Shown: positions 1 to 10,403, numbered from the stretch's first letter. The stretch is 64,000 nt of DNA from an uncultured Tateyamaria sp. (GCF_947503465.1 NZ_CANNDN010000001.1:1550001-1614000); one strand, 5' to 3'. Numbers and translations: made by a program. The notes: a model not told the origin generated them from the letters alone.

Positions 1-1
1 C

Positions 2-1420
2 GGTGACGCGACCGAAGGCAACCAGGTGGGCGACGGCCTGCGGCTCTTCAGCAACCGGGAAGACGCAAGCTTTGCCGGTCTGGTGCAGAACGAAGGCGTC
101 ATCGCCGGGTCCGCAGACAGCGATGCCGCCGCAGGTATCCGCATCGACGGCGGCCTCAACCTGCTGGGTGCCATCCTGAACGAAGGTGAAATCAGCGGCA
201 CGGTCAACGCCATTGACGCGCGTGACGCGGGCGATGTGACCTTTGTCAACGATGACGCTGGCGTGGTGAACGGGAACGTGTTGCTGGGCGAAGGTCAGGA
301 CATCGTCGTCGACCTTGGTCAGATCAACGGTGTGATCGACGGCGGTGCCGGCGATGACGTGCTGATCGCAGGTCAAGGCGACAACGTGATTGTCGGCGGT
401 CTGGGCAATGACTTCATCGAAGGTGGTGAAGGCATTGATACGGCCGACTTCTCGGATCAGGACGTGGCCGTCACCGTCAACCTTGGCGCCAATGGCAACG
501 GTACCGCGACCCGGGAAACCGGCTTTTCCGTCTCGGTTCAGGACGTGGTGGTCGGCGCATCGCTGCAACCCACGGCCAACATCGGTGACGCGGCAGGATT
601 TGTGTCAGAGGCCCTTGCCGGGAACCTCTACTACAACATCCATACGTCCGACTTCCCCGGTGGTGAAATCCGCGGACAACTCCTTGTTGTCAGCGACACC
701 GGGCAGGGCCATGACCGCGTGATCGAACTGGCTGGTTCGCTGGATGCCGCTCAGGAACCTGGGCCGACCTCCGACAGCGCAGCCACCGGCGAGGCCACGT
801 TGACCATCCGCTTTAACGAGGCAGGCGAAGTCGTCTACTCCTCCGAGCTGACGGTGACCGGCCTGAACGAAGCCGACCTGCAAACGCCCGTGCCGGGTGT
901 GGTGTCGGCCATCCACCTGCACAATGCGCCTGCCGGGATCAACGGTCCCATCGCGCAGGACACGCTTGTGGACGCCGGTGCAACCATCGATGCCCAGGCC
1001 CCCACGGGTGTGTCCGGCCTGGATGTGATCGCCGAAGTGGTCGAAACCGACATCCTCAGTTCGATCGAGAACGTGATCGGGTCGGATGATGGCGACATCA
1101 TCATCGGGTCGAACGCCGACAATACCCTTTCGGGTGAAGACGGTGACGATAACCTGAACGGCGGCGCAGGCGACGACGTGCTGATCGGTGGCGAAGGGTC
1201 TGACACCTTCACCTTCGAAGGGCTCTTCGGCAACGACACCGTAAACGACTTCGAAAGCGGTGTGGACCGGTTGGACTTCTCCGACTTCGGCCCGGACTTC
1301 CGCGACCAACTGGTTGTCGAAACCACCGATGAAGGCGCTCTGCTGACCCTTGGTCAGAACGGTTCGGTCCTTCTGGCAGGTGTCTCGGGCGTCGATACCG
1401 AAGACGATTTCATCGCCTGA
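2..1420 (+). CDS. RTX calcium-binding protein with CHRD segments (5' end outside window)
   Basis: This is the C-terminal 472 residues of a secreted protein whose start lies before the window; the frame is open from base 2. Acidic glycine-rich nonapeptide repeats of the hemolysin type (GGAGDDVL, GGLGNDFIEGG) occur near codons 107-140 and again near 355-410, and the tail ends in the hydrophobic/acidic pattern usual for type I secretion substrates. Between the repeat blocks are two parts of a CHRD domain: a C-terminal half (NIHTSDFPGGEIRGQL) and then an N-terminal half (SLDAAQEPG, AIHLHNAPAGINGP). Such RTX proteins leave the cell through an ABC/HlyD/TolC channel, and the next two genes encode the ABC and HlyD parts, so this is probably their substrate. 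Its function outside the cell is unknown. Confidence 0.85.
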   Translation, partial: GDATEGNQVGDGLRLFSNREDASFAGLVQNEGVIAGSADSDAAAGIRIDGGLNLLGAILNEGEISGTVNAIDARDAGDVTFVNDDAGVVNGNVLLGEGQDIVVDLGQINGVIDGGAGDDVLIAGQGDNVIVGGLGNDFIEGGEGIDTADFSDQDVAVTVNLGANGNGTATRETGFSVSVQDVVVGASLQPTANIGDAAGFVSEALAGNLYYNIHTSDFPGGEIRGQLLVVSDTGQGHDRVIELAGSLDAAQEPGPTSDSAATGEATLTIRFNEAGEVVYSSELTVTGLNEADLQTPVPGVVSAIHLHNAPAGINGPIAQDTLVDAGATIDAQAPTGVSGLDVIAEVVETDILSSIENVIGSDDGDIIIGSNADNTLSGEDGDDNLNGGAGDDVLIGGEGSDTFTFEGLFGNDTVNDFESGVDRLDFSDFGPDFRDQLVVETTDEGALLTLGQNGSVLLAGVSGVDTEDDFIA

Positions 1421-1434
1421 TCCTAAACACCCCA

Positions 1435-1461
1435 AGGTGGCGGCCCCGGTCGCCACCTCTT
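1435..1461 (+). terminator. Hairpin between RTX gene and exporter genes
   Basis: AGGTGGCG and CGCCACCT form an 8-bp perfect stem around an 8-nt loop, 15 bases after the RTX stop codon and 24 before the exporter start. Only CTCTTC follows, so the U-tract is weak. It may act as a partial terminator or a 3' stabiliser that lets the secreted protein be made in excess over its exporter. Confidence 0.5.
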
Positions 1462-1484
1462 CACCCTGAAAAAAGATCACCCAA

Positions 1485-3227
1485 ATGTTTCAGAAAAAAT
1501 CCACCGTCAAAACCGCCTGGGGCCAGTTGCGCAGCGGTTTTCTTGCAATCGGCTTCTTCAGCATGATCCTGAACATGCTGATGCTGGCCGGTCCGCTTTA
1601 CATGTTGCAGGTCTATGACCGCGTTCTGACCAGCCGGAACATGGACACGCTGATTGCGCTCAGCATCCTGCTGGGCGGCGTGTTCATCGTCACCGGGCTT
1701 CTGGACCTGATCCGCACCCGCATTCTGAACCGGCTCGGGGCGCGCTTCGAACTCACCATCGGCGCACCGATCCTGCAATCGTCGATCCGACGCCGGGTGC
1801 AGGGCAAGGCCAGTGGCGACACTCCGGCGGCAGACATCACCGGTCTGCGCGACTTTATCTCGGGCCCGACACTGATCGCCTTTTTCGACGCCCCCTGGAT
1901 CCCGCTGTATCTGGGTGTCCTCTACATCCTGCACCCCTACCTGGGCGCGCTTGGGCTGGCCGGTGCCCTGTTCCTCACTCTTATGGCCCTGGTCAACAAC
2001 GCGCGCTCTGCCGACGTGATGCAGGACGCATCACACGCCCGTTCCAGGTCCGACGCTTTGTTCACCGCAAGTGAACAGAACGCAGAGCTTGTCCATGCCA
2101 TGGGTATGACTGGTGATCTCGCCCGTCGCTGGACAGCTCTGCAACATAACGCCCACCACCTGAAATCGCGGGTGGCGGACCGGGTCGCCAGCTTTTCGGT
2201 GATGTCGAAAACCACGCGCATGGCGCTGCAATCGGGCATGCTGGGGCTGGGGGCCGCGCTTGCGGTCACGGGCCAGGCAACCGCTGGCGTGATGATTGCT
2301 GCCACCATCGTGCTGGCCCGCGCGCTGGCCCCCATCGATCAGCTGATCGGGCAATGGCGCACGTTTCTTGCGGCGCGCGGCTCGTACAAGACCTTGCAGG
2401 CGCTGTCGGAAACCTACCCCGACACACCCAAACGGCTGGCCCTGCCCCGCCCGCAGATCTCGCTGAACGCAACGATCGCACAGGCAGGGCCCCCCCTGGC
2501 GCAGAATGCCACCATCGGCGGGATCGAATTTGCCCTGTCGGCCGGCGACGTGCTGGCCGTGATCGGACACAGCGGGTCGGGCAAGTCCACCCTCGCCAAG
2601 ATGCTGGCAGGCATCTGGATGCCGCAGCGCGGGGCCATCCGGCTGGACGGCACGCCCATGGCGAAATGGGACGAACAGGATCTGGGCCGCTTTGTCGGGT
2701 ACCTGCCCCAGGACGTGCAGCTTTTCGATGGGACGATCCGCGAAAACATCGCGCGCTTTTCCACGACCATCGACGACACCAAGGTGCTGGCCGCAGCCGT
2801 CGCGGCAGATGTGCACGGGCTGATCAGCAGCCTGCCCGACGGCTACGCCACCGAGATCGGCAACGGCTTTCACCTGTCGGGTGGTCAACGCCAACGGATC
2901 GCTCTGGCCCGCGCGCTCTATGACGATCCGTTCCTTCTGGTTCTGGATGAACCCAACTCGGACCTCGACGCCCAGGGCGAAGCGGCGCTGCGCAACGCCA
3001 TTCGCGGGGCCAGCGCACGCGGGGCCATCACCTTCGTGATGACGCACCGCCCCAGCACGCTCGAAGCGGTCAACAAGGTCCTCACCCTCAACAAGGGCGC
3101 GCAATCGGGCTTCGGCGAAAAGGAGGACATCCTGCGTCCGCGCCAACACGCCACCCCCGTCACGCAAACCGCCGCCGGTCAATTGGCCGCGCGCCGCGCC
3201 CACGCTCAGGAAGGAGCAGCACAATGA
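1485..3227 (+). CDS. Type I secretion ABC transporter (permease/ATPase), PrtD family
   Basis: The 580-residue protein has an N-terminal membrane domain (hydrophobic segments near residues 20-55 and 130-170, more near 240-290) and a C-terminal ABC ATPase. Walker A is GHSGSGKST near residue 361, the signature LSGGQRQR near 464 and Walker B LLVLDEP near 485; the D-loop region reads NSDLD. Length and order match PrtD/HlyB-like inner-membrane exporters without a peptidase C39 domain. The stop overlaps the start of the HlyD gene in ATGA, which implies translational coupling. It probably exports the RTX protein encoded just upstream and perhaps other RTX proteins such as the one at 24.2-26.2 kb. No TolC gene is in the window. 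Confidence 0.93.
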   Translation: MFQKKSTVKTAWGQLRSGFLAIGFFSMILNMLMLAGPLYMLQVYDRVLTSRNMDTLIALSILLGGVFIVTGLLDLIRTRILNRLGARFELTIGAPILQSSIRRRVQGKASGDTPAADITGLRDFISGPTLIAFFDAPWIPLYLGVLYILHPYLGALGLAGALFLTLMALVNNARSADVMQDASHARSRSDALFTASEQNAELVHAMGMTGDLARRWTALQHNAHHLKSRVADRVASFSVMSKTTRMALQSGMLGLGAALAVTGQATAGVMIAATIVLARALAPIDQLIGQWRTFLAARGSYKTLQALSETYPDTPKRLALPRPQISLNATIAQAGPPLAQNATIGGIEFALSAGDVLAVIGHSGSGKSTLAKMLAGIWMPQRGAIRLDGTPMAKWDEQDLGRFVGYLPQDVQLFDGTIRENIARFSTTIDDTKVLAAAVAADVHGLISSLPDGYATEIGNGFHLSGGQRQRIALARALYDDPFLLVLDEPNSDLDAQGEAALRNAIRGASARGAITFVMTHRPSTLEAVNKVLTLNKGAQSGFGEKEDILRPRQHATPVTQTAAGQLAARRAHAQEGAAQ

Positions 3228-4594
3228 CACTGTCCCTCGCTCACGCGCCCCGCAACACCGTCCTGCGTCTGGAAGACTACAACAGGATTCAACCCCAATC
3301 CACCGGTGGCGGCATCGCCTGGTTCGTGGCCTTCGGCCTGCTGGTGGTGGCCGGTTTCATCGGCGGGGCCGTCTACTGGGCCACCGCGTCCAAGCTGGAT
3401 GGCGCCGTGGTGGCGCCGGCCTCCTTCGTGGTCGAAGGCAACCGGAAAACGGTCGAACACCTGGATGGCGGCATCGTCAGCAGCATTCTGGTCAGCAATG
3501 GCGATCTGGTCGAGGCAGGTCAGGTCCTTCTGGAACTTGACAGCACCGATCTGGGCGTCGATCTGGACGTGATCACCAGCCAGATCAGCGACCTGTCGGT
3601 GCGCCGCGCCCGCCTTGTGGCACAAGTGCAGAACGCGGCGACTTTCGACCGGGCCGACGTGGCCGCTGCAATGCGTGTGGCCCTGGACCCTGACATGTGG
3701 GCCGCGGCCTACGTGACGCAGAAACTGCTGTTTGATGCCGAACGGCGGTCGCGATCCGCGGAACGCGCGCTGACCGACCAACGCGTCGCAAATCTCGAGG
3801 ATCAGGTGCGCGGGCTCCAGGCGCAGCGCCGCGCGAACACGCGCCAGCTGGACATCACCCGGCAGGAATTGCGCAACCTGCAAACCCTGCAGGAAAAGGG
3901 CCTCGTGGCAGCGGCGCGGGTCAACGCCCGCCGGGTCGAGGTCGAACGGCTGAACGGCGTCGACGCGGCCCTGCAGACACAGGCGGCACAGGCGCGCAAC
4001 CAGATCAGCGAATTGCGCCTGGCCAGTGTCGGGACCCAGACCCTGCGGGACGAAGCCGCCTCTGCCGAACTGGCACAAATCGAAGCATCGCTTGCCACGC
4101 TTGAACCGCAATATTCCGGCGCGACCGAGCGGTTGAAACGGGTGGCCATCACGGCACCGGTCAGTGGCCGCGTTGTCGAAATGACGGTGTTCACCGCAGG
4201 GGGCGTCGTCCGTCCCGGCACGCCCATCCTCGACATCGTGCCCATCGACCAACCCCTTGTGGTCGAGGCGCGCGTCAACACGGCCGATATCGAGAAACTG
4301 CATATCGGACAATCGTCGCGGGTGCGCCTGTCGGCCTTTGATCAGGGCGACGTACCCGAGGCAGACGGCACCATCATCGACATCTCGGCCGACAGTCTGG
4401 AAGACGAACGGACCGGCGACTTCTACTATGTCGCACGGGTCAGGCTGAACGCGGACCAAAGCGCGGATGTCGCCGCTCTTGATCTGGTGCCGGGCATGCC
4501 TGCGGACCTGTTTGTGAACACCGGCGAACGGACGGCGCTCAGCTATTTGGCGCAGCCGCTCAGCGACCGCCTGGCACGCACGTTCATCGAATAG
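3224..4594 (+). CDS. HlyD-family type I secretion periplasmic adaptor
   Basis: The 456-residue protein has one N-terminal membrane anchor (about residues 26-50), a lipoyl-like half motif (GNRKTVEHLDGGIV, then VSNGDLVEAGQVLLELD), a long Gln/Arg/Ala-rich coiled coil (about 120-280), the second lipoyl half (ITAPVSGRVVEMTV) and a C-terminal beta-barrel with VPGMPADLFV. This is the normal plan of the membrane fusion protein that joins the ABC exporter to the outer-membrane channel. It starts inside the stop codon of the ABC gene (ATGA overlap), so the two are one operon. Confidence 0.93.
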   Translation: MTLSLAHAPRNTVLRLEDYNRIQPQSTGGGIAWFVAFGLLVVAGFIGGAVYWATASKLDGAVVAPASFVVEGNRKTVEHLDGGIVSSILVSNGDLVEAGQVLLELDSTDLGVDLDVITSQISDLSVRRARLVAQVQNAATFDRADVAAAMRVALDPDMWAAAYVTQKLLFDAERRSRSAERALTDQRVANLEDQVRGLQAQRRANTRQLDITRQELRNLQTLQEKGLVAAARVNARRVEVERLNGVDAALQTQAAQARNQISELRLASVGTQTLRDEAASAELAQIEASLATLEPQYSGATERLKRVAITAPVSGRVVEMTVFTAGGVVRPGTPILDIVPIDQPLVVEARVNTADIEKLHIGQSSRVRLSAFDQGDVPEADGTIIDISADSLEDERTGDFYYVARVRLNADQSADVAALDLVPGMPADLFVNTGERTALSYLAQPLSDRLARTFIE

Positions 4595-4607
4595 GGCAAG
4601 CGCCGCG

Positions 4608-5528
4608 TCACGCCTCGAATGTGGGCGTGACGCCTTTGGGCGGGTTCTGCTGGATATAGGCGCCGATCTTGGCCAACAGCGGCTTTCTGGGACAGTTCAG
4701 ACGCGATGCCGCCCCAAGGTTGCGCAGGTTGCCGGGCGCCTCGAACGGAATGAACGACAGCGGCCAGTTGTCCTGTCGGAACTGCTCGGCGGCAAGGGCC
4801 GACACGATGGTGCAGTCGTCCGAATGGCAGATATGACGGCAAATGGTCTCGAACCGCAGCGCGCTCAGGTCAAAGGCCTTTGACGCACGCGCATCTGCAT
4901 CCGGTTCCGGCAACCGGCGCTCCAACCCATAGCCAAACGAATGCGGCAACCGGATGAAATCATGCACCGGAACGTCCTCGGGCCGGATGGAGGTCAAAGT
5001 CTCAAGCGGATGGCCCTTGCGAACCCCCAGAAAAAGCGGCTCTTCCCAGATGGACGTGAATTCGAGGGTCGGATTGTGGTTCAACTGCGCAACCAGCGCG
5101 ACATCCAGCACGTGATCTTCGACCATTTGCAGCATGTTCTGCGGCAGATCCTCGATCATCGTGACGCGCATGGACGGAAACAGGGTGCGGAACAGGTCCG
5201 AAAAATAGGCAGTCAGATAAGGGGCAAGCGTGGGCGTCAACCCGATGTTGAAGGGCACGGATTCCGGCTCGCGGAATTCGGTCGCCGCATCGCGGATGCG
5301 CTGTGCATCCCCCAGCATGTTCTGGGCAATTCCGACCACGCGCGCACCACAGGCCGTGGGACGCACGGCGCCGCTCAGCCGGATGAACAGGTCGGTGCCC
5401 AATTCCTTTTCAAGCTTCTTGATCTGGTTCGACAACGCGGGCTGCGACACGTTGCAGTCCTCCGCCGCGGCGCTGAAACTGCCCAGTCGGTCAACCGCCA
5501 CAACATATTCAAGATCACGTAAATTCAT
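4608..5528 (-). CDS. LysR-family transcriptional regulator, OxyR-like N-terminus
   Basis: The 306-residue protein begins MNLRDLEYVVAVDRLGSFS and carries a LysR winged helix (CNVSQPALSNQIKKLE) that resembles OxyR more than most LysR proteins. The effector domain covers about residues 90-300. Known OxyR proteins sense peroxide through a cysteine in a GHC motif near residue 199; here the corresponding stretch reads PHSFGYGLERRL, without that cysteine. Cysteines are instead clustered further on (ETICRHICHSDDC). It may therefore sense something else, or sense through other cysteines. It is convergent with the HlyD gene (13-bp gap) and divergent from nothing nearby, so its target is not clear from position. 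Confidence 0.85.
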   Translation of the reverse strand: MNLRDLEYVVAVDRLGSFSAAAEDCNVSQPALSNQIKKLEKELGTDLFIRLSGAVRPTACGARVVGIAQNMLGDAQRIRDAATEFREPESVPFNIGLTPTLAPYLTAYFSDLFRTLFPSMRVTMIEDLPQNMLQMVEDHVLDVALVAQLNHNPTLEFTSIWEEPLFLGVRKGHPLETLTSIRPEDVPVHDFIRLPHSFGYGLERRLPEPDADARASKAFDLSALRFETICRHICHSDDCTIVSALAAEQFRQDNWPLSFIPFEAPGNLRNLGAASRLNCPRKPLLAKIGAYIQQNPPKGVTPTFEA

Positions 5529-5703
5529 GATGACCCAATGCGCTTTTGCAGCCCGTGTTTAGTGCAACATCGGCATCGCGGGAAAAAATGTGCAGAACTT
5601 CCCGCGGATGTGATCCGCCGTGTGCACTGTGGCCCGCGGGGCTGGCCCCCGGTGCGGCCGATTTGGGCGCGCCGGGGGGCGTGACGCATGGGACGGCCCG
5701 GGA

Positions 5704-8541
5704 TCAGTCCGGGGCGTAATCCTCCATCGGGGGGCAGGTGCAGGACAGGTTCCTGTCGCCCCACACGTTGTCCACCCTGTTCACCGGCGGCCAATACTTG
5801 TCGACACGGAACGATCCGACCGGAAAACACGCGCTTTCTCGGCTGTAGGGGCGGTCCCAATCCCGCACCAGGTCCTCCATCGTGTGCGGCGCGTTCTTCA
5901 GCGGGTTGTTCTCCGCATCCATCGTGCCATCCTCGATCGCCTGGATTTCGGCCCGTATGCCCAGCATCGCGTCGCAAAACCGGTCCAGTTCGGCCTTGGT
6001 CTCGGATTCCGTGGGTTCGATCATCAAGGTGCCCGCGACGGGCCAGGACATCGTGGGCGCGTGAAACCCGCAATCGGCAAGGCGCTTGGCGATGTCATCG
6101 ACCGATACATTGGCGCTGTCGGCAAAGGGGCGCGTGTCGATGATGCACTCATGCGCAACCCGCCCCGTTGGTCCCTTGTACAGCACGTCAAAGGCCCCCT
6201 CCAACCGCTTGGCAATGTAGTTGGCATTCAGGATCGCGACACGGGTCGCCTGGGTCAGGCCATCCCCCCCCATCATCAGGCAATAGGCCCACGAAATGGG
6301 CAGCAGCGAAGGCGAACCATACGCCGCCGCGCTGACCGCCCCGTCCCCGCCGTTGGGATCGCCCGGCAGATGCGCGGTCAGATGGTCCTTGACGCCGATG
6401 GGACCCATGCCCGGACCGCCCCCGCCATGGGGAATGCAAAAGGTCTTGTGCAGGTTCAGGTGGCTGACATCGCCGCCCAGGTCACCCGGGCGGCTCAGGC
6501 CGACCATCGCGTTCATATTGGCCCCGTCGATATAGACCTGACCGCCCGCGTCATGGGTGATCTTGCAGACCTCGATCACCGTTTCCTCGAACACGCCATG
6601 GGTCGACGGATAGGTGATCATGCACGCGGCCAGCGTGTCGCGATGCGCCGCGACCTTGGCCTTGAAGTCGGCAACGTCAATATCGCCATTCCCGGCCGAT
6701 TTCACCGGCACGACCTTCCAGCCGACCATCTGGGCCGAGGCGGGGTTGGTGCCATGCGCGCTCATCGGGATCAGGCAGATGTTGCGGTGCCCTTGCCCCT
6801 GGGCGCGATGCCAGCGGGCAATGGTCAACAGGCCCGCATACTCGCCCTGCGCGCCCGAATTGGGCTGCATCGAAATGGCGTCATAGCCGGTGATATCACA
6901 CAGCTTCGCGGACAGGTCCTCGATCATCTCCGTGTATCCCGCCGCCTGATCCTTGGGGCAGTAGGGGTGCAGCAACGAAAACTCGCGCCAGCTGACCGGC
7001 ATCATCTCCGCGGCTGAATTCAGCTTCATCGTGCACGACCCCAGCGGGATCATGGCCCGGTCCAGCGCAAGGTCCCGATCCGCCAGCCGACGCATGTAGC
7101 GCATCATCTCTGTCTCGGCCCGGTTCATGTGAAAGATCGGGTGGGTCATGAAATCCGACGTGCGGATCAGCTTGTCCGGCATCTGGTAGTGCGGGGTGTA
7201 ATCCTTGTCCTGCCGGTCAATGCCAAACGCACGCCAGACCCTTTCGATGGTGGCCGGGCGGGTGCGCTCATCCAGCGTGATGCCGATTGCGGTGCGCCCC
7301 ACGGCGCGCAGGTTGATGCCTTCGTCCACCGCCGACTTGATCACCGCCGATTGCAGCGGCCCCACATCCACCGTGATCGTGTCAAAGAACGTGGCCGGGC
7401 GCACGTCAAAGCCACCCTGCTTCAACCCCTCGGCCAGACGGGCGGTCTTGCGGTGGATGCGCTGCGCAATGGCGCGCAATCCGTCCGGGCCGTGAAACAC
7501 GCCATAGAACCCGGCCATGACGGCCAACAGCGCCTGCGCGGTACAGACGTTCGACGTGGCCTTTTCGCGCCGGATGTGCTGTTCGCGGGTCTGCAGCGAC
7601 AGCCGGTAGGCCCGGTTGCCCAGGCTGTCGACAGACACGCCCACGATCCGGCCCGGCATGTTGCGTGCAAACTCGGCCCGGGTCGCCATGTAGGCCGCGT
7701 GCGGTCCGCCATAGCCAATGGGCACCCCAAACCGCTGCGTCGTCCCGACGGCGATGTCGGCGCCCATGGCCCCCGGCTCTTTCAGCAGGGTCAGCGACAG
7801 CGGATCGGCCGACATGATGCCGATGGCCTTGTGGGCATGCAGCTGTTCGATCTGGGCGGTGAAATCACGGATATGGCCATGGGTGCCGGGGTACTGGAAA
7901 ATCGCCCCGAACACCGCGCCTGGATCCAGATCCGAGGGGGCACCCACCACAATCTCGATGCCCAGCGGCTGGGCGCGGGTGCGGATCACCGCGATATTCT
8001 GCGGATGACAGTTTTCATCGACGAAAAAGCCCGGCGCCTTCGACTTGCTGATGCGCTGCGCCATGGTCATCGCCTCGGCACAGGCCGTGGCCTCGTCCAG
8101 AAGGGACGCATTGGCAATCTCAAGGCCGGTCAGGTCCGACACCATGGTCTGAAAGTTCAACAGGGCTTCAAGACGGCCCTGGCTGATCTCGGGCTGGTAC
8201 GGGGTATAGGCGGTGTACCAGGCCGGATTTTCCAGGATATTGCGCTGAATGGCCGGGGGCGTGACAGTGCCGTGGTACCCCTGCCCGATCAGCGATGTCA
8301 GAACCTTGTTCTTTGACGCGATCACGCGCATGTGGTGCAAAAGCTCGCGTTCCGACTTGGCCTTGCCGAACGCCAGCGGCGCGGCCTGCCGGATACCTGC
8401 GGGGATCGTGTCGGCGATCAGCGCATCCAGATCCTGCGCCCCCACCACGTCCAGCATCTCGTCCATCTCGGCGGGGGATGGCCCGATATGGCGCCGGTTC
8501 GCGAAATCATAGGGCAGATAGTCGGTGGGTTTGAAGGTCAT
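5704..8541 (-). CDS. gcvP: Glycine dehydrogenase (decarboxylating), P protein
   Basis: P protein of the glycine cleavage system. This PLP enzyme decarboxylates glycine and passes the aminomethyl group to the lipoyl arm of GcvH. At 945 residues it is the fused single-chain form. The PLP lysine lies in [15 protein letters not shown] near residue 700, followed by the usual glycine-rich loop. The start ([20 protein letters not shown]) fits the family N-terminus. It is the last gene of a leftward gcvT-gcvH-gcvP operon, 12 bp after gcvH, and should be under the glycine riboswitch upstream of gcvT. Confidence 0.98.
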   Translation of the reverse strand: MTFKPTDYLPYDFANRRHIGPSPAEMDEMLDVVGAQDLDALIADTIPAGIRQAAPLAFGKAKSERELLHHMRVIASKNKVLTSLIGQGYHGTVTPPAIQRNILENPAWYTAYTPYQPEISQGRLEALLNFQTMVSDLTGLEIANASLLDEATACAEAMTMAQRISKSKAPGFFVDENCHPQNIAVIRTRAQPLGIEIVVGAPSDLDPGAVFGAIFQYPGTHGHIRDFTAQIEQLHAHKAIGIMSADPLSLTLLKEPGAMGADIAVGTTQRFGVPIGYGGPHAAYMATRAEFARNMPGRIVGVSVDSLGNRAYRLSLQTREQHIRREKATSNVCTAQALLAVMAGFYGVFHGPDGLRAIAQRIHRKTARLAEGLKQGGFDVRPATFFDTITVDVGPLQSAVIKSAVDEGINLRAVGRTAIGITLDERTRPATIERVWRAFGIDRQDKDYTPHYQMPDKLIRTSDFMTHPIFHMNRAETEMMRYMRRLADRDLALDRAMIPLGSCTMKLNSAAEMMPVSWREFSLLHPYCPKDQAAGYTEMIEDLSAKLCDITGYDAISMQPNSGAQGEYAGLLTIARWHRAQGQGHRNICLIPMSAHGTNPASAQMVGWKVVPVKSAGNGDIDVADFKAKVAAHRDTLAACMITYPSTHGVFEETVIEVCKITHDAGGQVYIDGANMNAMVGLSRPGDLGGDVSHLNLHKTFCIPHGGGGPGMGPIGVKDHLTAHLPGDPNGGDGAVSAAAYGSPSLLPISWAYCLMMGGDGLTQATRVAILNANYIAKRLEGAFDVLYKGPTGRVAHECIIDTRPFADSANVSVDDIAKRLADCGFHAPTMSWPVAGTLMIEPTESETKAELDRFCDAMLGIRAEIQAIEDGTMDAENNPLKNAPHTMEDLVRDWDRPYSRESACFPVGSFRVDKYWPPVNRVDNVWGDRNLSCTCPPMEDYAPD

Positions 8542-8553
8542 CGGGCGGGGTCC

Positions 8554-8913
8554 TCAACCAATCAGCGCGGTGTAGGCCGCTTCGTCCAGAAAGGACTCCA
8601 GTTGCGATGGATCGGACGGCCTGATCTTGAAAAACCACCCCGCGCCCAGCGGGTCACTGTTGGCCAGGCTCGGATCATCGACAAGGGCGTCATTCACCTC
8701 CGTGATTTCGCCATCAAGGGGGGCCATGATGTCCGACGCGGCCTTGACGCTTTCAATGACCACGATTTCCTCGTCCTTGGTGACGGTTTCGCCAACCTCC
8801 GGCAACTCGACAAAGACCAGATCGCCCAGCTGTGTCGTGGCATGTTCGGTAATGCCCACGATAAACGTGTCGCCTTCGGCCAGCAGCCATTCGTGTTCTT
8901 CGGTGTATTTCAT
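8554..8913 (-). CDS. gcvH: Glycine cleavage system H protein
   Basis: Lipoyl carrier of the glycine cleavage system, 119 residues, shuttling the aminomethyl intermediate from GcvP to GcvT. The lipoylated lysine is Lys57 in ESVKA, with the usual hairpin context ([18 protein letters not shown]). I chose the start [10 protein letters not shown] because it is the standard family N-terminus and AGAGGG lies just before it. An in-frame ATG seven codons earlier (8934) overlaps the gcvT stop as ATGA and could also be used or serve for coupling. Confidence 0.97.
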   Translation of the reverse strand: MKYTEEHEWLLAEGDTFIVGITEHATTQLGDLVFVELPEVGETVTKDEEIVVIESVKAASDIMAPLDGEITEVNDALVDDPSLANSDPLGAGWFFKIRPSDPSQLESFLDEAAYTALIG

Positions 8914-8930
8914 CGGGGGTCCCTCTTGGT

Positions 8931-10055
8931 TCATCGTTTGAAGTTGGCGGGTGTGAAAGGCAATTTGGTGACGGTCACAGGCAGGCGCCTGCCGCGCAGC
9001 TCTCCAAACAGCGTGGTGCCTGGGCGCGCGTAATCTGCGCTGACATGACCCATGGCGACCGGGCCCCCGACAGTCGGGCCGAACCCGCCCGAGGTTACGG
9101 TGCCAACAGGCTCTGCGCTGTCGTCGGTGTCGAACAGCGGCACGCCCTCCCGCATCGGCGCGCGGCCTTCCGGCACCAGGCCAACACGGCGATTTTCCAC
9201 GCCGTCTTCGATCTGGCGCAGGATCCTGTCGGCACCGGGAAAGCCGCCCGCCCGATCACCGCCAACCCGGCGCACCTTTTGAATGACCCAGGTCAAACCG
9301 GCTTCGACAGGTGTGGTCATGGCGTCGATGTCATGACCGTACAGGCACAGCCCCGCCTCCAGCCGCAACGAATCGCGGGCGCCCAGCCCGATGGGTTCCA
9401 CGTCGGGATCGGTCAGCAGGGCACGCGCCAGCGCCTCGGCCTCCTTTGCAGGAACGGAAATCTCGTACCCGTCCTCGCCGGTGTAACCGGATCGCGACAC
9501 CCACGCCTCGACCCCGTTCAGATCCAGCGTCGCCACATCCATGAACGCCATGTCAGCGGCCCGCTGGTCAAGGCGTGCCAGCACCCGTTCTGCCGCCGGG
9601 CCCTGCAAGGCAAGCAAGGCCCGGTCGGTGATCTCGGTCACTGTCAGCGCAGGCTCCAGCGCGTCTTTCATCGCGGCGATGTCGGCGTCCTTGCAGGCGG
9701 CGTTCACCACCATGAACACATGATCGCCGCGATGCGCCAGCATCAGGTCATCTTCGATCCCGCCGTCTTCGTTTGTGAAAAACCCATAGCGCTGGCGCCC
9801 GTCGCCAAGGCCCAGAATGTCCACGGGGATCAGGGCCTCCAGCGCTGTCGCGGCCTCGGCATAGCGGGTGCCCTGCACGCGCACCTGCCCCATGTGGCTG
9901 ACATCGAACAGGCCCGCCCTGGCGCGGGTGTGCAGGTGTTCCTTCATCACGCCCAGCGCGTATTGCACCGGCATCTCGTAGCCGGCAAATGGCACCATCT
10001 TGGCACCCAGCTCTGCATGTAACGCATAAAGCGGTGTCTGTCGCAGGCCTGTCAT
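8931..10055 (-). CDS. gcvT: Aminomethyltransferase, glycine cleavage T protein
   Basis: T protein, 374 residues; it releases ammonia and makes 5,10-methylene-tetrahydrofolate from the H-protein-bound intermediate. Family features are the N-terminal [22 protein letters not shown] region, LFDVSHMGQ, and the [11 protein letters not shown] motif with the [14 protein letters not shown] stretch. Start [10 protein letters not shown] is preferred over longer in-frame starts because it matches the family. It is the first gene of gcvTHP, and its leader holds a tandem glycine riboswitch ending about 90 bases upstream. Confidence 0.97.
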   Translation of the reverse strand: MTGLRQTPLYALHAELGAKMVPFAGYEMPVQYALGVMKEHLHTRARAGLFDVSHMGQVRVQGTRYAEAATALEALIPVDILGLGDGRQRYGFFTNEDGGIEDDLMLAHRGDHVFMVVNAACKDADIAAMKDALEPALTVTEITDRALLALQGPAAERVLARLDQRAADMAFMDVATLDLNGVEAWVSRSGYTGEDGYEISVPAKEAEALARALLTDPDVEPIGLGARDSLRLEAGLCLYGHDIDAMTTPVEAGLTWVIQKVRRVGGDRAGGFPGADRILRQIEDGVENRRVGLVPEGRAPMREGVPLFDTDDSAEPVGTVTSGGFGPTVGGPVAMGHVSADYARPGTTLFGELRGRRLPVTVTKLPFTPANFKR

Positions 10056-10144
10056 ATCGCCATCGCCTTGTCCAAGCCGACGAGATTTTGGGAAAATCGC
10101 GCGGCACCACATGGGGCGCAGACAGGGGTCTGCGCGTCGGTGCC

Positions 10145-10292
10145 TCCTCTGTCCTGTGCGCCTGAGAACATTATCCCTTCGGCGGATGCGTGCGCATCAC
10201 TCTCCAGAGTATCTGTCACCCGGCGTTGGTCCTGTGGCCTGAGAGTTTCCGAGGCAGTTGCTCCTTCGGCACCAGTGGTCTGGTTCTCCCAA
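10145..10292 (-). promoter_or_regulatory. Tandem glycine riboswitch (gcvT leader)
   Basis: Read on the minus strand, two glycine-aptamer copies follow each other. The first (about 10292-10228) begins GGGAGAACCAGACC, has the GCCGAAGGAGCAA core, then AACTCTCAGGCCACAGGACC. The second (about 10212-10145) begins CTGGAGAGTG, has GCCGAAGGGATAA, then TTCTCAGGCGCACAGGACAGAGG. The conserved GCCGAAGG...CTCAGG...GGAC signature appears in both. Known glycine riboswitches of this kind switch on gcv operons when glycine is abundant, and the position before gcvT fits. Confidence 0.95.
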
Positions 10293-10403
10293 CGTCAAGC
10301 GTTGCGAGTTTCGTATCGGAAACATTCAAGCCAAGGCAAGAGAATTCTTGCCCCGCGCCCGTTGGGCATGGTGCGGCGCGGTCTGCGGTCGGGCGGGATG
10401 CGG

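Noticed and set aside
605-1480. 291-codon minus-strand frame across the RTX gene
   Set aside because: Antisense shadow of the RTX protein, without ribosome binding site or recognisable domain.
5620-7017. 465-codon frame on the plus strand opposite gcvP
   Set aside because: It is antisense to a clear gcvP, is Arg/His/Gly-rich and has no family similarity; long antisense frames are normal in high-GC DNA.
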